64,000 bases of DNA from Tetradesmus obliquus. Its lineage: Eukaryota; Chlorophyta; Chlorophyceae; Sphaeropleales; Scenedesmaceae. The notes beneath the pieces were generated by a model, which worked only from the letters and a program-made list of their open reading frames with translations, had not been told where the DNA came from and did not search any database. The position numbers were made by a program, and so were the translations under genes. The first letter of the stretch is position 1. Each line of letters starts with the position of its first letter. Shown in pieces: positions 47,578 through 57,694 of this stretch. The stretch lies in NCBI GenBank assembly GCA_030272155.1, contig CP126199.1, positions 5,320,501-5,384,500 on the forward strand, written 5' to 3'.

Positions 47578-49079
47578 GCAGCAGCAGCGGCAGCAGCAGC
47601 AGGGTAAGCGACAGTGGCGCAAGAAGGCACGTACAAGGTATGGAAGCAACAATGTGCGGCGATGATGGACACATGCACAGGCATAGCTGCCTTGGATGTG
47701 ATGCAGCAGCCTGCTGTTGCACACAAGCTAGCCTGCACAATCTAGTGGTTGTTTGCATTCCCGCAACAATGTGATGAAACAGGCACTCTGTGCGCTGCTG
47801 CGAGCAAGTCGACCCACCACTGCAGACTGGCCGTTGTGCATGCTGCCCATGCCACCAAGCAGCGCCTTCACAATAGGCAGGCCGTGCGCAGCAGCCAGCT
47901 TGCGGCCCTTGCCGTGCAGGTTGGGCAGGCTCAGGGTGATGCCGGCAGCAGCAGAGCCAGCAGCAGCAGCAGCAGCAGCAGCGGGGGCCTCTGCGGCAGT
48001 GGCTGCGGAGGCTGTGGCAGCGGTGGTTGCCTCGGCGGGGGCGGCGGCGGCGGCTGCAGGGGCGGAGGGGTTGGCGGCGGCTGCGGCGGCGGGTGCGGGT
48101 GCTGATGCGGGTGCAGGCACTGGGATTTTGACGCTGCGGGGATGGGGTGGGAGGGAGGGGAGGGGTGAGGGTGGGAGTGAGGGTGGGGGCAGGGCAACAG
48201 CAGGCAGGTGAGGTGAGGTGGCGTTTAGGCAATGAGTGAAGTGCTTTCAGGGCTGCTGCCAGGGTCAGGTCAATATGCACGAGTTGGTGGCTATGCATAC
48301 GTCACCGCACTTACAACCAGCAGCACATTCCTGCAGAGGGGAAGCAGCAGCAGGAGGTGCAAAGGGGGATGATGTTGCCTGCGCCGCCTCTCTCATCTCA
48401 CCTGCACTTCTTGTAGCACTTCTTGGAGGTGGTGGTGGTGGTGACTGTGGCGCAGTCCTTGGAGGTCACTGGCACCTTCTTGCAGCTCTGCTTAAGGCTC
48501 ACGCTGCACTCGTTGCTGCACTTGTTCACGCAGCCGGCATCCTCCTTCTTGACGGTTGGCATCTGGATGGTTGGCATCTGGATTGTGGGGATGGAAATGG
48601 ATGGCATGGTCTTGGCGGGGATTGTGATGCTGGCATCTGCTGCGGCAGCGGGTGCTGCTGCTGCTGGGGCGGACGGGTTGGGAGCAGTGGCTGTGGCGCC
48701 TGCTGCGACACCCTTGGAGAGGTCTGCTGTCACGGACACTGCAAGAAGCAGCAACGCACGAAACAGAGTAAGGCGGGCGTGTTGGATTGTTTTCAGCTGA
48801 TTTGCAGGACGGTGTCTGCACAGGTTGATGGCGAACAAGGTGAATTGTGTGTGCGGGATGCGACAAACTTTGCTGGCGTTCTGTCGCTGTCAGGCATCTC
48901 CGCAACCGTTGCTTTAACTTGGATAAAGTAAAAGCTGATGCAATCAGGACTGCATCACTTGGCACCGTCTTAGCTCTAGCCGGACGAACGGCTAACTCAC
49001 GATCGCCAGTTGCTGCCACGCTCGCGGCGACCACGGCCAGAACGGCCAGGCAAAGAGACTGCAGTAGCAGAGAAATCAT
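47040..49079 (-). CDS. Secreted Ala/Pro-rich protein with two cysteine clusters, unknown function (5 exons, 305 aa)
   Basis: Exons in transcript order: 49079-49001, 48738-48402, 48133-47821, 47521-47405, 47111-47040. Exon 1 is a signal peptide (MISLLLQSLCLAVLAVVAAS). Exon 2 has an Ala/Pro spacer, the short repeat IPTIQMPTIQMPT, then a Lys/Cys-rich cluster (CVNKCSNECSVSLKQSCKK, then CYKKC). Exon 3 is a long Ala/Pro low-complexity region ending in LSLPNLHGKGRKLAAAHG. Exon 4 is a second Cys cluster with a similar rhythm (SCDEVVCEDVPSTS...QCKDVTKEVEQC), and exon 5 adds VCNCVPMQKVTVTLPGHAFA. I do not recognise the family. The two clusters look like a duplicated disulfide unit joined by a flexible linker, which fits a wall or matrix protein (inference). 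The intron before exon 4 ends in (CTG)17 on the sense strand. Confidence 0.75.
47525..47575 (-). repeat. (CTG)17 directly in front of the exon 4 3' splice site of gene F
   Basis: Written CAG on the plus strand, it is CTG on the transcribed sense strand and runs straight into the acceptor CAG at 47522-47524. Further interrupted CTG triplets continue to about 47605. Confidence 0.9.
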
Positions 49080-50245
49080 ATATATTTTGTGTCAGCGCGT
49101 CAGCGTGATCTGCAGACAAACGAGTTTGGCGCCAACGTCGTACATTGGGTTGCTGCCGCTGCCCGTGCAAGCTTGCATCATGCAATGCATTACAAATGAA
49201 CTTAAGACATGTAGATAACAAAGCACTATACAAAGCACATGCGTAGTGAACAAGATAATGCTGCGTTCGTTTCCTCACCAGGCGCGCCATTTTGCTGCTT
49301 GCTTGGTCTACGAGAGAAGGCTTGAAGTTATATGCTAGAGCTTTGATACCAAGAGGTCAGCAATGTCTCAGCTTTATCTTCGCGAGCTGCCGGAGTCTGG
49401 TGCGACCCGCGCTACCAGAATGACGTTAAACGGCAAACTACCGAACTGCTGAACGCTGACGGAAGCTGCAAAACAAAGATTTGGGAAGCTGTTGCTGGTG
49501 CCGCGATGCAGCTACGCGCAGGGCCTGCCTCGCATACGTCAGCAGCAAGGCTGATGACATGCCCAATTCAAGCTTCTTCTGGGTGACTCGGATGCTGGTG
49601 AAGGAACTGGGGATGAGTTCTTTGAGGTAAACAAAGTCTATCAATATTGTTGGACTGGAACTACGTCATTCACGCCAAACGCTGACCGCCAGTACACCTT
49701 GCGGCGCTGAACGGCACTTTCCTGCAAGTGTGGAGCACTTGTGCAACAAGTCGCGGCACAACAGGCAACCAACCAACCAACCAACCAACCAACCGACCAA
49801 CCAACAAATATCCGTAAATATATGTAGCAGTAACAGGCAGTGGCACAGCACCTGCACAACTGCCTGCGGCATACTATGTAGTACTATGTAGTACTGCATT
49901 ATGCCCTGCTGCATGCAGCAGTCCCGCTAGCTTCTAACACTGCTCACCACTGCGCATGGCCTGCTCAACACACCATGTGCCTTGAATACGCCTGAAATGC
50001 GCCTGCAAGAGTTCTCGTTGCAACTGCAAGTTCACATCAGCATATGCCACCAACTCTACAACCCGCCACATGCCTCCTGCCCACACACAGCTGCACTGCT
50101 GGCCATGCAACATGCCAGCAGTGTCAGGATCTTGGTGCAGCTGCAAACACTGTTGAAAACAAGTCAAAGCTGTAAAGCCCGCCACAGTCATCTTGCGTAC
50201 ACAGCAGCATTGCTGGCCATGCAACATGCCAGCAGTATCAGCAGC
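49080..50245. other. Intergenic region; no supported gene
   Basis: This lies between the start of gene F and the stop of gene G. It contains a (CCAA)n microsatellite (49766-49806) and a duplicated block containing CTGGCCATGCAACATGCCAG (near 50098 and 50212). Confidence 0.55.
49766..49806 (+). repeat. (CCAA)n microsatellite
   Basis: About ten consecutive CCAA/AACC units with one CCGA variant. Confidence 0.95.
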
Positions 50246-51234
50246 TCAATGCTGCTGCCCTCCCCTCTTCACACACACCAGCAGCTGCTTGCCTATCAGG
50301 GGCTGCCCCAGGTCCCTGATGACATCAGCATTATCTGCCAGCAGCGCTCCAACAGGGACACCCAGCACACGCGCAACTCGGGACACGTAGCCATTGCTGC
50401 CGGCACTGTACAGCCGGCAGTTGGCTGGCTTGCCTGGGGGTGCTGGCTGTAGGGCCTTGCGGTACAGCAGGCCAGGGGTAGCCGCTGCTGTTGGCAGCAG
50501 CACAACACCGCTGCTGCCAGCACTTCTGGCTGCAGCAGCAGCAGCAGGTTGCTTGAACTGCATGCCAAAGGTCTTACTTGGGTCCATGATACCGCACTCT
50601 CCATATGCAATGCGCAGGAATCCATTGGTGCCAAAAGATCTGCCTTGAGCGGCTTTTGCAATCCAGAAGTTCTGCTCGTTGTCGTAACCAACCACAAAGA
50701 TGCTGCTGCTCTGCAGGCCCTCGCCCTCTGCATGTGGCTGGGCACCTGCTGCTGCTGCTGCTGCTGTTGCTGAGCAGCTGTATGGCTTGTGCTTGTTTGC
50801 GGGATCTGCCAGGAATGCTTCCAGGCTGCTGGGTTGCACTGTGAGTGCTGTCACCACGCCGCCGTGTGCCCTGATGTGCTCCTGTAGAGAAAAGAAAGGT
50901 GGCAGTCAACACATCAAAACAGGTTGTGTTGCAGGATGAGGTCACCACGCGGCTTGTGTGGTTCAGTTGATCATGCATGTCCGCCCATGGCTGATGACAT
51001 GTGCGGCTGCAATGCTGCCTGCATGAGCTGCGCAGTCGCATTGCAAAAGTTCGCAAGCAACCAAGGTGAGTGCCAGCAAAGGCTGGCTAGTACAATTTTT
51101 TATATTTTGTCATCTGACCTGGGCCTCCCAAATTCCTGCAAGCGGCTTGAAGCTGAGCCCACCCTGAGCTAGCAGAGGGCTGCTTCTGCTGCACTTTGCG
51201 CCAGCAGCCTGACCCTCTTTGCGCTCTTCACCAC

Positions 51235-51266
<32 letters not shown>

Positions 51267-52269
51267 CTGTTGGTGCTAGCTGCAGCTGCAGTCCCTTTGC
51301 ACATGTCCTCTGCTTGCTCTGCAGTGAGAGATGCGCTGTACAGCATGCACTGGCGCAGCTTCAGCTGCTGCTGCCTGTCCACCAGTGCTTGCAGGAACGG
51401 CCTCGCACTGCCGTCAAACCCAGCGCCTGTCCTGCAAGTTTCCTGCAAGCTGTTGCTTGCAGGAGAGCAGTAGAACAGGTCGGCCTCTGATAGCTGCAGT
51501 GTCCTGCTGCCAGCCTGTAGGGCAGTTGCCACTGCTGCCTCTGCTGCTGCAACTGCAGCAAATGCTGCCTGTGCAGCTGCGCAGCTGCCGGCATCTGATG
51601 GTGCACTGATGGGGCTGATTGGGCTTGACTGCTGCAGGGAGCTGTAGCGCACAGGGGATGTTGCGATCAGGACTGCTGCTTGTGAGCTGCCTGCTGCTGC
51701 TGCACACATGGCGTTGCTGCCAGGCCTGTGGTGCATGGGCAAGGCAAGGCATGATACACGCAGGTTAATCGGCTGCAGACGACCAGGAGCAGGCAAAGGT
51801 TGCCACATCAGTGTTGGAATTTTACATGAGCGTGTCAGTTGTTGACAGCAGACATGTTCCATGACAACTAGATGGGTGACATGCAGCACAGCAGGTGGCA
51901 TCCCATCTCCGCCATCTCAGCGATTTATCAAGGCCAGGAACATTAGGATGTTGGGCATGATAGTGCACCTGCATTTATTGGCTGTAGCACGTGGGTTCTG
52001 CTTGAAATCTGCTTTGAATTGTCTTGCTGCATCATAGTGCTGACGCCACAGGCCGGCAGCAGCAGCACTGGCAGCAGCACTGGACGGGCCGCGTGCGCCA
52101 TCCAGCTCCACACCTGTGCACGACGTTACAGATACTACAAAGGTAAGTTTAAACGGAGCACGTAACAAAGCGGAAGCTCCTTTTGCACATGTTACTGTGT
52201 AAACGCACCGAGCGCGCCAATAGCCATCGACACGGCCAAGGCCGTGTATACCGCCTTCACTGAAACCAT
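50246..52269 (-). CDS. Secreted papain-fold pseudoprotease with C-terminal LysM (4 exons, 482 aa)
   Basis: Exons in transcript order: 52269-52209, 52113-51969, 51725-51119, 50881-50246. Exon 1 is a signal peptide (MVSVKAVYTALAVSMAIGAL). Exons 3-4 follow the C1A (papain) plan. SDAGSCAAAQAAFAAVAAAE stands where the GSCGSCWAF-type helix should be, then LSEADLFYC (family: LSEQ-L-DC), EHIRAHGGVVTAL, SSSIFVVGYDNEQNFWIAKA and GTNGFLRIAYGECGI. The catalytic Cys is Ala (about residue 119-120), the His is Ser (about 330), the Asn of the KNSWG motif is Ala (about 348) and its Trp is Gln (about 350), so peptidase activity is not expected. Residues ~426-475 (YSAGSNGYVSRVARVLGVPV ... LIGKQLLVC) fit a LysM, a glycan (chitin/peptidoglycan) binding module. 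A role as an extracellular glycan-binding scaffold is inferred. Ser-rich and Ala-rich linkers separate the parts. Confidence 0.8.
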
Positions 52270-53277
52270 TGCAATTATGTTTGACTTGAACTAAGTTGCT
52301 TCTCTAGCTTGCGTCTGAAATTGAAAACGAATGATTGACCGGTACGGCCTCTTGCACTTTGGGGTGTCAGATAGCATCTACGCCACATCTGTCACGTACA
52401 CTAAAACAAGAATGCGTATTGCGAAAGCTTAAGCGGCATGTTCCCGTCACGCCAGGGTTCACAGGCTACAGTGCACATGCCACCTCAGTGACAAGCAGTG
52501 ACTACTAGTCGTTTGGGCTGCACATGCGCGGATGAGGTTTACATTACAGCAGTCAAAGCACTCATATGGGCTGGAAGGAGCTTCCGTCACAACGGCTAAC
52601 CATAGTCAGACACCCCATGCTGGCCCCTGAGCCTCAGGGGCCATGCAACCCCTGCAAATCGTGACTTCCAATTGCTGTACTGCACTGGAAAGTTGACTTG
52701 CAGCTTCGACTGACCGGCAAGTACATGCACACAATCACCTGCAAGGCACACAGTCACTGCGCTTCCAGGCCCAGGTATGCTGCCTGACGACAGGCAAAAG
52801 CTACCGCAGCAGTGCACTGCTGCTGCAACTGCTGCTCCGCATGCCAACAGCACAAGGCCCGTATCTCAGGGGTGCTGCATCAGTCATGGTCTCCAACACA
52901 TATGTTACACAGCTGATCCAATCGCTGAGCGGCATGCAAAACCAGCCTGGCTTGCAACCAATTGCAGGCCTTTCTTTGCGCTGACGCTAGCAGTACAACC
53001 ATGCGGCGCAGTGCATGCAAATTTCATCAAGAAGCAGACGGCAGGCACTGCCCCGACACAACTCCCAACACCTGCCTTAGCATGACCTTCCAACCCAAAC
53101 TTGTATCCTGTGCTACGTGGTATGCTGGCTGCAGGCACTGCTTCACGTACAAACAGCCCTGCTGCTGCTCCTACTGCGCAGGCCACCTGCGTGTGCACTT
53201 CATGGCAGTGGGGCCTGGTCAACCCACAGCGCAGGTCGGCTGCATGGCTGTGCTTAGCACAGCAACAGCTGATGCAG
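52270..53277. other. Intergenic region; no supported gene
   Basis: This lies between the start of gene G and the stop of the OPR gene. Open frames on the plus strand here and through 53.3-56.5 kb are mirror images of the Gln- and Ser-rich OPR gene, not genes. Confidence 0.6.
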
Positions 53278-53310
<33 letters not shown>

Positions 53311-54080
53311 AAGCTGCGCCAGCTGCTGCGCCAGCCACGCATCCAGCTGCTGCACATCACTGAACAGCCCAGCAGCAGCAGCAGCACCACTGCCTGCTGC
53401 TGCGCTGCTGCTGTGCCCTCCTTTATCTGCCCCTGCTGATGCTCCAGCACCAGCTGCAGCAGCAGCAGCAGCCCTGCAGCTCACCTTCGCTCTCAGCAGC
53501 ATCAGCAGCTGCTGCAGCCAGGCAGCCTGCAGCACCACGCCATCAGCAGCAGCAACACCAGGCAGCAGCAGCTGCAAACCGGCTTGCAGTGCTTTCACCT
53601 GCCGCCGCCGCCGCTGCTGCTGCTGCTGCTGAGGATGGCCGGTCGCATGAATTCTGCTGTCGTCTGCTGCCCCTGGCAAACTGCTGCTGCTGCTGTTGGT
53701 TGCACTTGTAACACCTGCATTACTGCCAGCAACAGCAGCAGCAGCCCTGGCAGCATACCACCGCTCCGCCTGCAGCGCCCACACCAGCAGCTGTGCTAAA
53801 GCCTCAGGGCTCAAGCCCCCCAGCCGGCCCTGAACCGCACCCAGGTAATCCACGACCCAGGGTTTAGACGGAATGTACCCTAAAACACACAGGCATGCGG
53901 TTATGCATTCAAACTGCCGTTGTCCCAGCAGGTGCAGCTGCTCATGCAGCAGCTCAAGTGCTGCTGTCATATAGCCAGGGCTTGGGGTAAACCCTAGCTG
54001 GCTCAGCAGCAGCAGCGAGCTGCAGAACCCTGGCACATCACGGGCCCGAAGGGGGCGGTGGTGCCAGGTCATACTGCTCA

Positions 54081-54112
<32 letters not shown>

Positions 54113-54155
54113 CTTGCGCGCAGTCTGTTGCTACCTCTAGTGGCTGGAGGTCTGC

Positions 54156-54187
<32 letters not shown>

Positions 54188-54278
54188 GGTCTGCTGTTGA
54201 TACTGCTGCTGCCAGCAACACTGTGTGCATGGCGCTGCAGCAGGATGCTCCCCAGCTCATCCAGCACTGCCTGTGGCA

Positions 54279-54318
<40 letters not shown>

Positions 54319-54611
54319 GTGGTGCTTCTGAGGTAAGGATAGCTGCTGCTGCATGAGAGCAAGTTTCCTGTACCCTTGCAGCACCCTTGCCAGGTGACCT
54401 GGCTGCACATACCCATGCTGCTGCTGTTGCTGCTGCTGCTGCCGCTGGCGCACTGGCTGCAGCACATTATGCTGCTGCTGTAGTTTGCTGCTGGGAGCTG
54501 CAGCAGCTTGGCTGTGGCCATTTGCTGAAACCACCTGCAGAGCGCGTACAGCATGGCTGGTGCCATGATGAGCTGCCAAGCTGCTGCTAGACCTACTACT
54601 ACTACTACTAC

Positions 54612-54650
<39 letters not shown>

Positions 54651-55997
54651 GGTGCATGACTGGGCTGCCGGTAAACAGCAGCCGCCTGCTGCTGCTCGTT
54701 GTGTCACCATCAGCCAGTGCACCGCCAGCTGCTGCTGCCGCCAACTGTTGACAAGCAGCTGCTGCCAGCTGCACCTGCGGCAGCAGCAGCATGCTGCTCT
54801 CACCACGCCCATCCTGCTGCTGTTGCTGCTGCTCCTGCTGCTGCTGCTGCACGTGTTGTACCTGCTGCTGCAGCTCTGCTACTCCCCACACTAGGCAGGA
54901 CAGCTCTAGACTGCTGTACTGTGCAACATTGGCATGCGCCAGTGCACACACCTCCTCTAGGAGCCCTCCCAGAGATCTGCTAAGCTGCATTGCACCCCCA
55001 ACACCCTCAGCAGCAGCAGCAGCAGCAGCAGCAGCTAGAACACCCCTGCTTCTACTGTCTGCACTACTGCTGCTGCTGCTGTCTCGTCGCTTTGGGCGGG
55101 GCCCGCCCATATGTGCCAGCCCCCACATTGCATTAGACAGCTGCTGGGGGCTGCAGCCGGCAGCAGCCTGTTGCAGCGCTGGCAGCAGCAGCAGCAGCCA
55201 GGATGCAGGAGGGGCGGCATGCAGCCGGCCTAGGCCCCACACTAGGTTAGCCAACTCCTGCGGCTTGAACTGCTGCTGCTGCTGCTGCTGCTTGGTGATG
55301 CGGCTGCCACTGCTGCCATTTGCTACAGAGTGGTTCTGGGTGGGCTCCACAGTTGCTGCCGGCTGCTGCTGCACCGGCTTCAGCAGCGCAGCACTCGCCG
55401 CATAAAACCCCAGCATCCAGGGTTCAGCTGGCCAAGTTCTAAGCCGCCCTAAGCCCCACACCACATTTGCCAGCTCCTGGGGTTTTAGCTGTGCTAGAAC
55501 CCTAGGGCTCAGGCCCTGCAGCAGCAGGCGCACCAGCTGTATATCTCTGCAGTGCAGCTTTCCCAGAGCATGGAGGGTGTTAGCAAACTGGCGAGGCTGA
55601 AAGCTGCCCATATGAGCCAGCAGCAGCCGGCGAAGCAGCCATGGTAGCTGATGACTGCTGCTGCTGCTGCTGCTGAGAGTTAGCCGGTTGGCTTGTGCAG
55701 CGTCCAGTGACTGCTGCTGCTGCTGGTGGTGGTGCTGGTGGTTGCTGCTGCTGCTACTGGTACCTGCTTGCTGTGGAGCAGCAGCATGTGCTGCCAGTCG
55801 GGCATAGCAGACACATGCAGCTGACACAGCAACTGCATCCAGCTCAGCAACATGGGCTGACAGCAGTGACAGCAGCTGCTGCGGCTGTCGGCACGACTGA
55901 ATCAGCTGCATCAGCAGCACGGCATCAGCAGGCAATCGCTGCTGCTGCCGATGTTGCTGCTGCTGCTGCTTATGAGCTGGGTGGCTCTGCTGCCAGG

Positions 55998-56036
<39 letters not shown>

Positions 56037-56124
56037 CACGTTGCTGCAGTGCAGGCAGCAGGCCTGAGCCTTGCCACTGTGCTTGAAGCTGCTGCTGCGT
56101 TCCGACATGAGCACTGCGCAGAAC

Positions 56125-56172
<48 letters not shown>

Positions 56173-56196
56173 CTTCGGTAGCTGCACATCATCCTG

Positions 56197-56241
<45 letters not shown>

Positions 56242-56357
56242 CGAGTGGCTGTAGCTGTCCAAACTGTCCTGCGATGAGCTACCAGCAGCTGTTGCTGACT
56301 GCAGCAGCTGTAGCAGCTCGTCAGTCTGCCGGCTGTGCAGGGACCGGCCCGGCAGCA

Positions 56358-56392
<35 letters not shown>

Positions 56393-56556
56393 TGGGATGC
56401 TAGCTCAGCTTGGTGTGCTGCTGCTGGTGGTGCTGCTAGCTGCTGTGTCGCCTGCAGCTGGGGGCACAGCAGGGGCTGCGGTACTGCGCTGCTGTGCGGC
56501 CGCTGCACGGCTGCCGCCTGCGAGCTTATTGAGTTGCAGGCAGCAGGGGAGGTCAT
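53278..56556 (-). CDS. OPR (octotricopeptide repeat) protein with polyglutamine and polyserine inserts (single exon, 1092 aa)
   Basis: The longest open frame in the window. OPR motifs (P--LAN--WGLA-L) are clear: FQPRQFANTLHALGKL (~319), LKPQELANVVWGLGRL (~357), FKPQELANLVWGLGRL (~430), CSPQQLSNAMWGLAHM (~470), YSSLELSCLVWGVAEL (~547), RDVPGFCSSLLLLSQLG (~835), RQFECITACLCVLGYIP (~875) and LSPEALAQLLVWAL (~915). OPR proteins are sequence-specific RNA-binding helical-repeat proteins, mostly nucleus-encoded factors for chloroplast or mitochondrial mRNA stability, processing or translation. Long Gln and Ser runs separate the repeat blocks and fill both ends. The N-terminus is Ala/Gln/Ser-rich with few acidic residues, compatible with an organelle transit peptide, but this is not decisive. 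No RAP domain is seen. The 5' end could be longer if an upstream exon exists. Confidence 0.85.
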
Positions 56557-57694
56557 GCATGAGTATGTGAGCAGCTAGAGTGATTGGCTTTGCACTGAAA
56601 CAGTGGCAAGAAGTGATGGCTGGACATAAAAGAGTTTGGTTGCCAGGTGTGGTTGGCATGTGTGTTGTAGGTAGAAAGCTGTGAGCTGCTGTTGCTGCTG
56701 ACATTTTATGGAAAAAGGTGCAGGTTTGATTGCGCAGCTAAAGCACATGCATGCAGTGGTCGGTGGACATGCAGCATGCGCCGGCAGCGGCAGCAGTGGC
56801 AGCAGCAGCACATGCTGACAGAGGAAGAGGCAAGCACAGGCTCTGCCTGAATTAATCAGAATATCTGCATATGGGTGGTTGTTCAACCAGAGCTGCACAT
56901 ATATGGGCAATGTGCCATTGCAGGTGAGCGGTCTGGCAGTGCAGCAGGTGCAGCAGCACACCTTTGACGAGCAGCGCGAGCTCCGAGCAGCACACAACGA
57001 CCTAGGCTGCAGCATTTGCTGCTTTTCAATAGCATTGGCGTCAATGGGCAACAATGGCAGATGATCAGGTGGGAGAATGAGGTGCGGTCACATGGTCTCC
57101 TTGCTGCATGATGTGCAATTTACTGTTAACAGAAAGCTTACAAGAACATGGTGGTTTGCTCAAGGATTACACGGGGCCTGACAAGTGTGTAGTGTTATTT
57201 TGTCGCAGCAGCACTCAGCACTCCCTTGCGCAGAAGCAGCAGCCATAGTTCGTGGAAGAAAAGTCGCACACTTGCATTACAAAGGCAATACGTATCAGTG
57301 CGTTGAAATTTCCTTCACTTTTCAGGTGACGCCAGTCAGAGCTCTCAGCCGCTTGATTGACGCCGTGAACACACATCTAGCACATCGTAAGTTTCAGTTA
57401 AGTCTTTGAATTGTATAAAAGGCACCCGGGCGCGAGTGGTGCGACCGTCTCACCCGCAATCAGCAGTCGGTGCCAGCAACCACCACCCACGGGAAACGGG
57501 GGCACACCGCCAAGAGCTGCCCTCGACGTAGGCACACAATGATTAAGGTGCGGTCATATCATAACGCATAGGAGACGCATGCTTGGATGGCCTGCAGTTC
57601 AGCACGAAAACTTCACGGGCAGTGCACAAACAACGACTGATTGCGGGTGACGCCGGGTTGCTGAGTATCCCAACAAACTGTTGCTACTGCGCGT
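56557..57694. other. Intergenic region between OPR gene and phytocyanin-like gene
   Basis: The two genes are divergent, so both 5' regions lie here. A short open stretch at about 56920-57063 (plus) has no recognised domain and I leave it uncalled. Confidence 0.5.

Noticed and set aside
55695-56570. Plus-strand Ala/Cys-rich frame opposite the OPR gene
   Set aside because: It is the complement of CAG-rich coding sequence; the minus strand carries the OPR motifs.
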